Part shown: positions 21,816-33,299 of the stretch, in pieces
How positions within the stretch are numbered: the first letter of the stretch is position 1
Layout of the letters: the number at the start of each line of letters is the position of its first letter
NCBI GenBank assembly: GCA_905116865.2
Contig: CAJHNH020000691.1
Location: forward strand, 676,001 to 740,000
Direction of reading: 5' to 3'
DNA from: Candidula unifasciata
Lineage: Eukaryota > Mollusca > Gastropoda > Stylommatophora > Geomitridae
Length of the DNA: 64,000 nt
The notes under the pieces: generated by a model
Database searches by the model: none
What the model saw: the letters and a program-made list of their open reading frames with translations, nothing else
Told to the model about the DNA's origin: nothing
Made by a program: the position numbers and the translations under genes

Positions 21816-22030
21816 TGTTGGTTAACTTTCCAGTGATGCTTTTGAGCCAGTACCTCTCAGCAAGCTCCTATGATTGTCTGTCATTTAAAGAAATGGCCAT
21901 GGATTCAGAAAGTGCACCCAGACTTTTGATATACTTAAAAGAAGAAGCAAAAAAAAATGAAACTAATTATCAATTAAGATCAGACAGAATATTTATGGTA
22001 ATAACTAGAGAGCCAAAGAGTTAAAACTTC
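21816..22030 (-). promoter_or_regulatory. Probable MyD88 5' untranslated region and promoter
   Basis: Sequence directly upstream of the MyD88 ATG, with an in-frame TAA at 21822-21824. I see no unambiguous TATA box or initiator, and a further 5' exon is possible. Confidence 0.35.
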
Positions 22031-22180
22031 TGGTACCCATTTAAAGCTGGGTTAATCTGGGAGCTAAGGTCATTTCTTGAAAAAAAAAAAAAAAAAAATC
22101 TGGCTCCATCAGGACCTAAATCCATGACTTTCCAATCCACAGGTGAGCATCTGGCCGCGACACCATGGTGGCTCCCAACG
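22028..22180 (-). repeat. tRNA-SINE family A, tail missing
   Basis: In reverse: the head (GCCACCATGGTGTCGCGGCC) and body are present; the CTTTACTTTAC tail is absent. A 19-A run interrupts it at about 22080-22098. Confidence 0.75.
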
Positions 22181-22677
22181 AAGTTTTACTGTAATATTAA
22201 TCCTCCATCTCTTTTTTTTTTTCATGCAGAGATATATGTGTATAGGGGTGCCAACACAAAGAAAACATTGGGTACAGGCACTCTACCACCATAAAATAGG
22301 GGTAGAGGGCTCAGCTCCTTTTAATTTTCTAAGCGATTGGGCTCAAGCTTTCTTTAAGTTGCAATAATAATTATTTTTATAGTACTTGAATTTTAATACA
22401 CCCTAAACAAAGAAATCCAGATATTTCTGGGATAGCCCAAACACATCATGTTTTCTTTTATGGTTTTTTTTCTCTCTACACAATGTGTGTTTTGATAACC
22501 TTAGCCCCTAACCATAATGCTAATCTGTGCTAAATATAGCTACCAGGTTTGTTTAGGGTTAAGTAAAACTGAAGTACAATTTTTATTATTATTGCTATTT
22601 TTGTTAATATATGCCGAACAGCAAAATGAAAATATAATAATATTTTGGATATATGAAAAGAGATGGTGCATTACAAC

Positions 22678-22948
22678 CAGTGTGGGTTCCGGGGCCCTAC
22701 TATGGGAAAAACAAGAATAGACCCACTGCCTACCCAAAAGCATGTAAGGGTTGACTAATAGGGAGTTTCCTTTGAAGTCGGAGTGCATCTGCCTGAGAGG
22801 CAAGGAACCAACAGTCTGCATACAGATATGTAAAACGGATGCACACGCAACACTCAGGTTCTGGAACGGGACTGTAGTCCAGAAGTGGACGAACAACCAT
22901 AACTTTCCGCCAGAGTTTACAGCCGGTGAACGTAGAAGAAGACAACCA
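22678..22948 (+). repeat. Dispersed repeat family D
   Basis: GTGTGGGTTCCGGGGCCCTA, AACAGTCTGCATACAGATAT, GTAAAACGGATGCACACGCA, CCAGAAGTGGACGAACAACC and TTTCCGCCAGAGTTTACAGC are present in order. Confidence 0.85.
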
Positions 22949-23019
22949 GTGTAAGTTCCTTTAGAAATTTTCCTGCAAAGTGGGGATGCAGCTCACTCAG
23001 CTCACAGGGCTAAATAACA

Positions 23020-23110
23020 GGTAACAGCACAGTTACAGCACAGTTACAGCACAGTTACAGCACAGTTACAGCACAGTAACAGCACAGTTACAGCACAGTT
23101 ACAGCACATA
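23020..23110. repeat. 11-bp minisatellite
   Basis: ACAGCACAGTT is repeated about eight times, directly abutting a LINE tail. Confidence 0.93.
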
Positions 23111-23410
23111 ATGTCTTGAAATATCTGAACATCAAGGAAGATTGGCTAATGAACAGCATCCTTTCTCGGAAGTTGAAACATTTTGGTCATATTAAGCGCC
23201 ACCATGGATTGGAAAAAATTATAGCAGAAGGCATGGTACCAGGAAGGAGGGACAGGGGCCGGACCGACAAGAAGATGGGCACAGGATATAAGTGGCTCAT
23301 TGAGTATGAAAGTACATGAGGCGGGAGAACTGGCCAGAGACCAAGTTTCTTTCAGGCAGACCGTGATGAGAGCTACGTTCTGCAAAGGACCTGCTAAATG
23401 ATGATGATGA
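23106..23410 (+). pseudogene. Non-LTR retrotransposon 3' tail
   Basis: Reads [38 protein letters not shown] and PGRRDRGR, with frame breaks, and ends in an ATGATGATGATG tail. The same segment is at 30090-30650, 55033-55381 and in part 56640-56790. It follows the RT domain of an RTE/Jockey-like LINE; the RT core is gone. Confidence 0.75.
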
Positions 23411-23480
23411 TGTATGCTGAACAGGGACTGTATTCTGGTCAATTGTTTGGAAGTGCAGTACTCGTTACAGTTAAAAATAA

Positions 23481-23498
23481 CCCCCCCCCCCCCCCCCC
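23481..23498. repeat. C homopolymer (18)
   Basis: Uninterrupted run of 18 C. Confidence 0.95.
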
Positions 23499-24159
23499 AC
23501 CTACTAATGATAAAGCTCATAGGCTTCTGACAGTAACAAACAAGAACAAAAACCATAATTCAAGCATGTTAATTAATAACTTATTTAATAACTTTTATTT
23601 AATAACAAATTAATAACATTTAAAATTGATAACATTTTAAACGTCATTTACTCAGTGTGCACACTTATTTCAAACCAGAAGAGTTCAGTGATTAATAATA
23701 AACTCATCATAACAATTACTCATTATAAATCAACCATGGATGACTCATTCAAAGATCAATTTCATTTTAACCATCAATGTAAATTACTTACTTATTTACT
23801 GTCTAAGCTTAAGGCAAAGGGGAACAGAAAACGCCAACTGTACAGACTATGACTATCCTGGGTTTGCTGTTACGTCTCTCTCTCTCTTATTCCAGGAAAA
23901 CTACCTTGTTCAACGAGAGGCTAGTTAAGTTATCTAACTTAAAGTGGTAACATATTGCTAAACGTTGTCGGGAAAACCCCGTCATATACAATAATACACA
24001 CCCCACTCTAAAATAAAAAACTTCTAGTCGTACTAGAGGTTCAGTCCATGGAAACAGGATGTTAATACTAGTCTATCCGGTTGATTATCCCACTAAGGCA
24101 AGCGTAAATTGTGTGAATGTGCCTTTCTTACATGCTGGGGATTAATCTTTTCTAGGGAA

Positions 24160-24227
24160 ACTTATCTGTCACGATCTGCCGCTTACATCCGTGTACTGTT
24201 AACTTTCCTGTGCCGTGTCGTCTGCTT
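24160..24227. repeat. Left part of the minisatellite split by the hAT element
   Basis: Degenerate units (GTTAACTTTCCTGTGCCGTG, TCGTCTGCTT) match the array at 28854-29140 on the other side of the element. Confidence 0.75.
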
Positions 24228-24659
24228 CAGTGTTGCCACTTTTCTTTGACAAAGAATATCCAAAACGGTGTCAAAAAATATCTAAAAAGATCTAAATCTG
24301 CGTGGAAAAGATCTAGACAAAACATCCAAATTGAAAAAGTCAAAAATTACATAGCTTTTGTTATGACTTACCCTACATAATTATGTCCTCCCCTTCACTG
24401 ATGTCTGTCTCACAAGATCCACAGGATACACTTAGCTTGGATAATGAAGTTGAAGCTTCAGATCCAAAATGACCCTGGTATGCTTTAGCTGTTCAAATTT
24501 CTTTATAAGTGGAACAGTAGGCTTATTTCTCTAGTCTTATCAGGCCGAATTTTAATGGCACGATAGCATTTAAGAGGTCTAATTTCATCCTGTTTCTCAG
24601 GTTATATTTGATATAATTCCTAGCACTGAAAACTCTTTCTACGTCAGCATTTGAGTGGG

Positions 24660-26140
24660 GTAGTATCATGGTAGACATGGCACTTTAAAGAGCTTACAGA
24701 ATGGACTTGTTGAGGCATCTTTAAATTGTCTCACTTCACTCCAAAACGGTTTAGTTTCTGTTTTGTTTGTCCATTCAGCTAACTTTATTTTGGTTAACTG
24801 ATATTCTGCTTCCGCGACACTATTACCAGTAGCCCCTAAAAATTTCATAACTTTACAATATTTAGGTATGTCCTTTAATGGCTGAAGTATGTTGCTCACA
24901 GAAAAAAGTGAAATATTTTTCAAAACATCTAGATTTTCAGGAAGTCTCTGCTTCAATTGCTTCAATAATGAGATAAGGAAATCTTGACAGTGTTCTTTTA
25001 AGTTGTTCTCTTCATTCTCTGTTAACAGTCCTTTTGTTTTTAAATCATCAATTTTTGATTCGATTTAATATCCAAGGTGTGGCTTAGAAGCCAAATAGCT
25101 CTCTATAGTGCAAGTGAGCAAATCAGCTTTAGAAGTTGGCAACACCAGTCTTTTACCGAGTGAAATAGCAAGGTGAGATCATCAAGGAATTTAACTTTAT
25201 CAACAAGTTTAGATTCGGACAGTTTATTAACTTTTTGCACTTCCATTAGAATAGGTTATAAAAATAGAAGGAATGACACATTTTTTTTTTATCACTGTAC
25301 ATTCCATATAGTATTTCAGCTGTGTAGCACTTTTCACTTTGTCTTGTTATTTTAAAGTGTGTCTTCAACTTCAGCCATTGCTTCATAATTCTTTCAACAG
25401 CTGGTTAAATTGATAACCATCTAGTTTTGCAATCTGACAGAATTTTCGGTGGTGTGTAACCATCATTCAAGGCTGTATATAATGTATTGAATTGCTGTTG
25501 TCTGACAAATAATTTGGAAAACCAGTAGAGTGTTTCAGCAATAAGGTATTCCAAATTCCTTGGTAAATATTTAGATGAAGCATGTGATAATGTTAGCTGC
25601 AATGAATGACGCATACATTTTATAAGTATTAACAATGGGTTAGCTTCCTTCAACTTGGCATAAACGCCATTGTTTATACCAACCATCACTGAGACATTAT
25701 CAGTACCAATTACAGCCAAATTCTTCAAGCCTAACTGATTGCTGATTAAAAGGTCCTTCAGTTCATAAACTATACTTTCTACACTACACTTTTCAAATTG
25801 AACTAGCCCAAAAAATTTTTTACAAATCGATCAAATGGTCACAGTTTGAAATCGCGCAGTGACAAATTAAAAACATTGCGACTGATACTTCAACTTTTGA
25901 TGATTCATTTATCAGTATAGTTCTGAAAACAGATGTCAGCGGTGTAATATCTTTAAATGAAACTGCAGTTTTATGCTTTTTTAGTCTCTGCATGACTCTT
26001 TGAGTTTTGTATTTTCGCTTTAATTTCACACTTGCAATATCAGTACTTACAACAAGCTTCGGTCATATCCCTGGTTTTTAATTTTGTCATCATGCACCCA
26101 CTCTTTCAAAGTTTTTTGCTCATACTTTACTTTTGGCATG
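24660..26140 (-). pseudogene. hAT transposase pseudogene
   Basis: The likely start is the ATG near 26138 (MPKVKYEQKTLKEWVHDDKI), broken by a stop at about 26045. Then come KRKYKTQRVMQRLKKHKTAV and SKVEVSVAMFLICHCAISNC with a stop, then LAVIGTDNVSVMVGINNGVY, KCMRHSLQLTLSHASS and DCKTRWLSI (DUF4371/hAT core: TDN.A.M...N, C..H...L, KTRW), then a block ending near 24666. Order and motifs fit a ZMYM/SCAND3-like hAT transposase. Several frame breaks show it is inactive unless spliced. Confidence 0.8.
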
Positions 26141-26267
26141 TTGAAAGGTTTTTCAAAGTGAAAGCCACATAAGAAGGTGAGCAATTATTTTTTTTTAAAC
26201 ACATGAAAAAGAAACGCAAAGTCAGCACAGTGAGGATACGGTTGAAACAAAGTTAGTATGACTTGAC

Positions 26268-26455
26268 TTGACTTTCTACCCCACTAGGACATCACACAAG
26301 CGATAAACACCCGGTGACACAAAGTGCCACCATGCGGATGAGGATCGCCGTGGAGAGGTCCCAGAAACCGCGTTCAGACATTTGGCCATATTTATGGCCT
26401 GCATATATTGCGGCCCCTGGCAAAAGCCAGAAGGGTCTTTCGAAAAGTTAGTATG
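26268..26455 (+). repeat. SINE family E inside the hAT element
   Basis: CCCCACTAGGACATCACACA, AAGCGATAAACACCC, GATGAGGATCGCCGTGGAGA and GGCCATATTTATGGCCTGC recur at 44411-44590 and inverted at 30675-30860 and 37221-37442. Confidence 0.8.
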
Positions 26456-27314
26456 ATTTACGCGCGTTTTTATTAATCAGTACCTGGGCTGCCAGATATT
26501 TGTGCGTTGACCCCAGTGAGAGTTCAAAGTTCAAGTAATGTCAGTTGTCACAATGTACGTGCCAGACCAAAACAAAAATATTGTAGTAAATATTTTACAC
26601 AGTAATTATTAAACTGACAATGAAAGTGTCACATATCACTCCTGTCGCGTGCCTAATGTAAGGATTCCTCCTTCAGAACCAACAGCACTCAGAGATAATT
26701 ATGTTGAGTCGTTTGGCTCGTATTGGTCTAAGGGATTCCCCGTGGCCAATATACGCTCAACTTATCTCTGGAGTAGGGCAACTCAAGTATTGGCACTACA
26801 AAATATATTAGTATATAAATACAATATTTCTAGGCACACTTGGCTGGACACCCCCACTACTTACTAAAGAAAGCCCCCAGGTTATGATAGTTCATTATCA
26901 TAACCATGTTAACACATATAATGAAGATACATACACATACAACTGCTAAACACTTAAGAAGGTGACATAGAGAAACCTAAGTCAGCCATGAAAATGAATG
27001 CACGTATTTAGTATAATATCTGTACATAAAAAAATTGAAGTGAATTCCAGCTATCAGTGAAAGAATCTCAGCACTAATGTCTAGACCCCAAGGAAACTAT
27101 ACAGACAGCCGGTCCTGGAGGTGACTATATGTCATCATTGGAAACAAATGAGCTGTGAGGAAAAAAACAGCATATGGAGCATCAGACTTAGCTTCTATCC
27201 TTTCTGTCTATGATCCCTCCTTCAGCTCCGGATGATTCGACTGTCTTTGATTCTGGAAATTCTGCTCCACTGGATCAAATAGTCAGAGAGTACCTCACCA
27301 TAGAGGACACAATA

Positions 27315-27415
27315 ACTGGATAGGCACACAGCACCTTGATAGGCACACAGTAACTGGATAGGCACACAGCAACTGGATAGGCACACAGCAACTGGATAGG
27401 CACACAGCACCTGCT
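27315..27415. repeat. 19-bp minisatellite
   Basis: AACTGGATAGGCACACAGC is repeated about five times with small variants, within the hAT element. Confidence 0.92.
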
Positions 27416-28853
27416 CCCACGAGTAACTCACAGTACTGTCCCTGAGTTACACACATGCTCTGGCACTGGATGATGTTTGGGTTATATTGTACCCCATCTT
27501 GAGGAGGACAGTCTTCTCAATTGGTAGTTGGGTGATAATAAGTGGGTGATGGGTTAATTGACTGCTGGGTTATAGTTGGTGGGTGTTGGTTGGACTGTGA
27601 ATCTTCTGCCAGCTCCTCACAAAAGATACATCCTGTCAAGAAAATAACTCAACATTAGTCATCACCAAGAGGGTAACATCTTGACAGGAAAGACAGAACA
27701 AGCATCAGTCATCAACCCCCATCTGCTGACTCCCCCCCCCCTGCTCTCCTGTTTCATTCCTCAGATTGCCTCTCCAGACCAAGAGACATAAGTCTCCTAT
27801 ATTCATCTGTCTGTTTAGTGCAAGAGAAGGCAAGTCAGATATACAGTGGAGATAGATAAAGTGTTCTAACACATATATCACTCTCTCTCTCCCCTCCCTC
27901 TGCACACAGACACCAATATTTACTGTCAGTACCTGCATTCACTAGATTTCCCAACGCTCGCCCTAGCACTCATTGATCTGGGTCAAACACACACATACTT
28001 TGATTAACAAAGTCCTGACCCAATTCTGTCCCCATTTCGTATGTACAGATTTCTATAGTTAGTTTAAAAAGTACACACTTGTAAGGGTATTAAGTTTTAC
28101 CAGTATGGGTGGTTTATTGAGGGCATAAGCTATTTAGTCTGTACAGGGAAAGGTCTACGTTCGAATCCGCTTCTCTAGCGATCAAGAACGGTCGAACTAA
28201 GTGTGATCACACAGCTGATACTGATCTCTCTATACAGCAGTGACTACTTTACAGACATCATTTTAGGTACTCGTAAACTATAATTAACTTACCCAAGCAT
28301 ATGTAAAAACTGAGACATTCCAGATTGCCTTGAAAAATGAAATGATACAGGCATAGATTGACACGTCTGGACGCTAGGAGCCGGCAAGAGAGAATAGCGT
28401 CACTTAGACACTTCAGGCGTTGGTGCAAAAAGAAGTCCCTAGTTTACATGAGCAAGGAGTAAATCGGTTTCCACGAAACCTCAAATAACTCCCTTAATAT
28501 ATATCGAAGATATATATATTTAAAAGTGGAGTTTAGTTAAAGTAACCAGAAAAGGTAGACATAATAATGTTGTCCAATAAAGGCCTATATATATAGATAT
28601 AAGGGACTATATATTTCTGGGCGAGTCCAAGTTTGAATTTTTGCCGATTACAGGTAAGACAGGTTATCAGCCTTACAGACCGATGCGTAATGGCTATCAT
28701 TTCACGACAGAAAGAAAAAAAAATCTATAAAATATCTAACTCCATATGAAAAGAATCTAGAAAAATATTTAAGATCTAAACGTCAAAAACAGTATCTAAA
28801 TGCCATGAAAAAGATCTAAATTTTGATATAAAAGATCCAAAGTGGCAACACTG

Positions 28854-29140
28854 GTCTGCTTGTGTAGGGGTTGTTAACTCTCTTTTGCCGTATCGTTTGC
28901 TTGTGCAGGTGACGTTAACCCTTGTGCCGTGTCGTCTGTTTGTGCAGGTGACTTTAACCCTTGTGCCGTGTCGTCTGCTTGTGCAGGGGACGTTAACGCT
29001 TTTGCCGTGTCTTCTGCTTGTGCGTGGGACGTTAACTCTTGTGCCGTTTCGTCTGCTTGTGCAGGGACGTTAACTCTTGTCCAGTTTCGTCTGCTCGTGC
29101 AGGGGACGGTAACCCGTGTGCCGTGTTGTCTGCTTGTGTC
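28854..29140. repeat. 40-bp minisatellite, right part
   Basis: CGTCTGCTTGTGCAGGGGAC and GTTAACCCTTGTGCCGTGT alternate about seven times. The hAT element inserted into one unit. Confidence 0.92.
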
Positions 29141-29169
29141 TACATTTCTCTGTCTTAAGGTTATTTTGA

Positions 29170-29388
29170 TGTCGGCTCTGTGGCTAAGTCGATGTGAACG
29201 CTTCGTAATGACGGGACGCCGGGTTCGATCTCAGCTGCGGCCATACGCCTTGCGTTGGTTTCGGCAGTGGTATCAAGAAAGCAATGGCAAACTACTGGGC
29301 GTAAATGTGCCTAGAAAAACCACACAGCAGCCAGGGGCTGTTGGGGTGGTTTTGCAACGTCCTGTAAAGGATACGCAACTAACCAAAA
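29170..29388 (+). repeat. SINE family B, full-length
   Basis: The head GGCTCTGTGGCTAAGTCGAT (box A) and CGGGTTCGATCTCAGCTGCG (box B) are followed by GGTTTCGGCAGTGGTATCAA and GCAACGTCCTGTAAAGGATA, ending GCAACTAAC. Confidence 0.9.
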
Positions 29389-29529
29389 AGGTTATTTTGA
29401 TGCCGAGGTATAGACGTGGTGACACAAATAAAATACACCCACTACAAAATATTATGTAGGTAAAATGGGGTTCAATGGGTCCAATCCTAGTTTAAGAGCA
29501 TAATAATCATAAGTAAAACAAAGGACATT

Positions 29530-29792
29530 TTTCATGTCTTCAGGATTATTGGGCATATAGGGCTAGATCTATGTTTTACCGACCAATCGACATTCGGTGG
29601 TTGATGTGTTCAGCATCTCGCCGGCCGCCTTTACTCCCCAGGATACCACCTGGTATCCATTCAATGCTTGGTCAATCTATGAGCCAAAGTCATTTTTCTA
29701 AAGAAGAAAAAATGTATGTACCATCAGGACCCGAACTCACGACCTTCCGATTCGCAGGCGTCCGTCTAGCTGCTACACCTCACCGACTCCCT
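29530..29792 (-). repeat. tRNA-SINE family A
   Basis: In reverse: the head (GGGAGTCGGTGAGGTGTAGC), box B (GTGAGTTCGGGTCC) and a body with ACACATCAACCACC. Confidence 0.85.
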
Positions 29793-30084
29793 TTAAAAAT
29801 CATAGTAATTATTATTATTAGTTTTTTTTAATTATTACAATAAAACCTCGATAATACGAAACCACTTAACGTGAATAAAATGATGTTCCAGCAGGTGTGT
29901 AATACTACTATTACTTCGATGTTAACATGAATTTGTTAAACTCGAACTTGATTTTTGATTTCTTGGAATTAGTGTAAACGTGGATTTACTGCAACATGTT
30001 CTGAATGACAAATAAATACGTTAGAGTAAATATCCGCCCCAAAAGTGACAAACTTTTGAATATTTCGGCTCTATTTAAAAAAAA

Positions 30085-30650
30085 AAAAAATAGCAATGGC
30101 GACTGTTTGACAGAAATCAAAAGAAGAATGGCCATTGCAATGCCAAGATTAAACAGCGTTAAAAGTCAATGGTTAAGCACTTTCAAGGAAATAAAAATAA
30201 AAATTTTAACAGTGCGCATCTTTCCTGTAGGATCATCCGGATGTAAGTCGTGGACCCATCTGCCAGCCCTGGAAGAAAACAGGGGCTTATGAGCTGAAAT
30301 GCTACAGAAAGATTCTCCGAATACCATCGACAAAGAAGAGAAGAAATACTGAAGTATTAAAAGATCTGAACATCAAGGAAGATTGGCTAATAAACAGCAT
30401 CTTGTCTCGGAAGCTGAAACTTTTTGGGTCATATCAAGCGCCATGGCAGATTAGAAAATATAATAGCAAAAGGCATGATACCAAGAAGAAGGGGCAGGGG
30501 CCGACCAACATGAAGATGAGCACAGGATATAAGTGACTACTTGAATATGAAAGTTCACGACGCGGGAGAGCTGGCGAGAGACCGAGTCTCTTACAGGCAA
30601 ACCGTGATGAGAGCGACGTTCTGCAATAGACCTGCTATGTGATTATGATC
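30085..30650 (+). pseudogene. Non-LTR retrotransposon RT end and 3' tail
   Basis: LTEIKRRMAIAMPRLNSVKS, VRIFPVGSSGCKSWT (the FPV.LYGCE.WT block after RT) and then, in broken frames, the [17 protein letters not shown] and PRRRGRGRP tail. Same family as 23106-23410. Confidence 0.75.
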
Positions 30651-30674
30651 CGCCCCAATAAAGGACTCAATTGT

Positions 30675-30860
30675 TTATTATCTTAAAACCCCACGCCGGC
30701 TGTTTTCGGGGGTTCTGAATATAACCTTCGGGTTGAAAGGGGTTTCTGAGACTTCAGCCCGTGTGAACCTCATCCGGACAGTGGCATTTTGTGTCGCCGT
30801 GTGTTGGTCGCTGTTGTGCGGTCCTGGTGGGGTTGAAGGTCAGTCAGTCAGCCTGAGTAA
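30675..30860 (-). repeat. SINE family E, diverged inverted copy
   Basis: Contains GGGGTTTCTGAGACTTCAGC, ACCTCATCCGGACAGTGGCA and GGTCCTGGTGGGGTTGAAGG, followed by TCAGTCAGTC. Confidence 0.65.
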
Positions 30861-31077
30861 AATCTCATTAACATGAGGTCGCTCAAGATCATGAAGAAAG
30901 TTTTGGTCCGTTCCGTTGCTTTGCTAGTAGAAAAATCGCCATGTTCAACAAGTATCACCAGGGGGAGCATTAGGTTATAGTTGTGACTAGGTTATGTGCG
31001 CCATATAAAATAGCTTAGCATTGCACGCCATCAAGAGCCAATAAAATTTACTCCTGCGGTGTTGATGCTGTCCCAAC

Positions 31078-31332
31078 CAGGGCTGCCAATTAGATTTTTG
31101 TGAAAAACCTAGCTAAGCTGAAAACAAAAACCCAAGCAATACATAGGCAAAGAATAAAAAACAAAAAAACCCAGACTGTTAAAAAGTACACATTTTATAG
31201 TTACGAAACGAAACATTTACCCACTTTTATATAAGATATATTTTTAAAAAAACCCTAGATTCTAAAGTTTGAATTCAAGGCGTCAAATAAAAACCCAGAA
31301 CTGGGGGTAAAAACCCAGCATTGGCAGCCCTA
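31078..31332. mobile_element. hAT-type MITE
   Basis: 255 bp from CAGGGCTGCCAATTAG to CATTGGCAGCCCTA (inverted ends), AT-rich with repeated AAAAACCCAG motifs. The flanks GTCCCAAC and GTCCTGAC agree in six of eight bases. Confidence 0.85.
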
Positions 31333-31794
31333 GTCCTGACCGGTGACGTGTTATTGAATATTTAAACGGGCGGTTTGCTTACAACCAGGAAGAGCCAGGT
31401 TATTTTGGTACAGGGAAGTGCCCTAGATTTTGAATCAAATAGTCGAGAACACCGAGATATTCATGTGCTGTACGCAATAATTCTGTACCACCTAGACGAA
31501 TGAGATGTGAACAGCAGTAACTGTGTGATGCGTAGACTCGAGTTTGTTGTCAGTCAGAATAAAACTGGGGGATTTTGTGTACATGAATAAAGGAATGAAT
31601 GAACTGACATGACTGTACTCGGGATTTTCCCAGATGTGCTGTCCCCTGTCCGTTATCATGTGCCGCGCGCAGATAGGCAATACTATCATGTTTCATCATC
31701 TCACACGATCGCCTGAATCACGGATCAGGCTAGTGTTCTTGCCTCGCCCTCATCCAAATTCTTTGTAGTCAGTTATCGATTTTTTTTTATCTGT

Positions 31795-32115
31795 CTCTCG
31801 GAAGTTGAGTGGTCTCGAAGTATGGTGTTCGCCTCGAATGCTGGAGGCTCCGGGTTCTAGCCCCGGTTAAGGCTCTGTTTTTTCATGTGGTTAGGTTAGT
31901 TGCGTATCCTTTACAGGACGTTGCAGAACCAACCCTAACAGCCCCTGGCTGTTGTGTGGTTTTTCTAGGCAAATTTACGACCAGTAGTTTGCCATTGCTT
32001 TCTGGGCGGTCGGCTTTCTTGATACCACTGTCGAAACCAAAGCAAGGCGCGTGGCCCGCTGCTGGGATCGAACCCGGTATCGCGGCATTACGAAGGTTCG
32101 CATCGACTTAGCCAA
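31795..32115. repeat. tRNA-like head joined to an inverted SINE family B
   Basis: 31795-31885 (+) is a tRNA-like head like that at 9170 (TTCGCCTCGAATGCTGGAGG, CCGGGTTCTAGCCCCGG). 31890-32115 is a family B SINE in reverse (GTTGCGTATCCTTTACAGGA, ATTTACGACCAGTAGTTTGC, GGGATCGAACCCGG). Confidence 0.8.
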
Positions 32116-32194
32116 AGAGCATTTTGTGAACTCGCCTATTGCACAAATAGGAGTCCACTATTGCCCCCCCCCCACCCCCCCCCCATTTTAAAGG

Positions 32195-32375
32195 GAGCTA
32201 GATTGGCTGAGTCGTTAGTGCGTCGGGTTCCCAATTGGGATACCCGGGTTCGGATCCTGGAGGGTGATGAGGATTTTCTGTCGAAGGCACAATTAAACTT
32301 TCTTACCTTCAGTCTGTGGCGACCACCAGTCATGCGACCCTTAATCCACATGCTCATGACCACCCCCCCCCCCTT
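32195..32375 (+). repeat. tRNA-headed SINE, another family
   Basis: TTGGCTGAGTCGTTAGTGCG (box A) and CCCGGGTTCGGATCCTGGAG (box B), then GGCGACCACCAGTCATGCGA. Short C runs flank it. Confidence 0.65.
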
Positions 32376-32449
32376 TCTCTACAGGGCCTAAAAAGTGATA
32401 AATAAAAACAGTAAGGACAGCTGTGTCGTGAGGTATGTTATAATGAAGT

Positions 32450-32780
32450 CCAGTCTTTTGATTTTGTCGTCTCACTGATACCAGGTCTGAAAAACACCAC
32501 AGTATTGTGGTTTTCTGTATTCATCTTGCGTTTCTCGGGTGGCTTGATGATGGATTTGTTTATCTTTTTGCAGGTTTCTGCTACACCATTTATCATTATT
32601 TGTCTTTCTATTCTATTTATGCAATTTGGTCTGTGTTTCTACTCATTAGGTGACCGAACCATCTCATCTTTCACCTTCAATATAATCCAGACACTGTCTT
32701 ATTCCAACTTACTCTTTAATGCTAGTATTCGTAACTGTCCCTTCTTGTGTTGGTGACCTTTTTGGCCTTTCTTTTTCTGT
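32450..32780 (-). pseudogene. Non-LTR retrotransposon 3' tail fragment
   Basis: A minus-strand frame reads KMRWFGHLMSRNTDQIA, the RWFGH.MR block that follows RT in LINEs; the rest is frame-broken. Confidence 0.55.
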
Positions 32781-32789
32781 CATTCAATT

Positions 32790-33290
32790 ATATTCTTTCT
32801 ATAGTAGCCAATGAAGTATTCATACACTGATAGTGTGAACTGCAGCCTGATTAAAAGCCCCCCCCCCCCCCATTTTCTTCTTCCCTTTCCCGTGCATTTA
32901 ATATCACCCAGGTCCCCTGCTTACTCACCACCCCAGTAGTCAGTCTCTCTAGATATAAATTCTCTGTTCTGTTGCAGTCCATTTGATCCAAGACAGCCTT
33001 CACCGCATATTCTGTCAACTGTCACTACTATGAATTTACCGTTTTCTAAAGGCAATGATGTTTATGTTTGCCGTCTCCTCCAAACAACAACCCATCCCCT
33101 TCCTGAGACGTAGGAGCCCAACGATGTAACCGCTCGACCAGTTTTCTTTTCACATCAGCGCCACCAAAATTGCTGGACAAAACTGTCGAGCCTGACCCCC
33201 TATCCAGATACACTTGTTTTCTAAGTTCCACTGTATTTAGACATTCTTCTTGAGCATTCCGACCCTTTGAGGTTTACTGTAGATATTAAC
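32790..33290. other. Intergenic, unrecognised
   Basis: Contains short C runs (32859-32871) and a weak match to dispersed repeat G (ATAGTAGCCAATGAAG). No gene or complete element seen. Confidence 0.4.
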
Positions 33291-33299
33291 CGTTGACCC

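Larger units (their letters stand above)
24228..28853 (-). mobile_element. hAT transposon with intact ends and 8-bp target duplication
   Basis: A 4626-bp element. It begins CAGTGTTGCCACTTTTCTTT and ends AAAGTGGCAACACTG, so the ends are inverted repeats. The 8-bp duplication GTCTGCTT lies at 24220-24227 and 28854-28861. Sub-terminal regions on both sides are rich in AAAGATCTAAA-like motifs in inverted orientation, probably transposase binding sites. The minus-strand transposase is broken (next entry). The element sits inside a 40-bp minisatellite that continues on both sides. A family E SINE (26268-26455) and an AACTGGATAGGCACACAGC array (27315-27415) lie within it. Confidence 0.95.

Noticed and set aside
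28885..29459. 176-codon plus-strand frame
   Set aside because: Composed of the 40-bp minisatellite followed by a family B SINE; not a gene.
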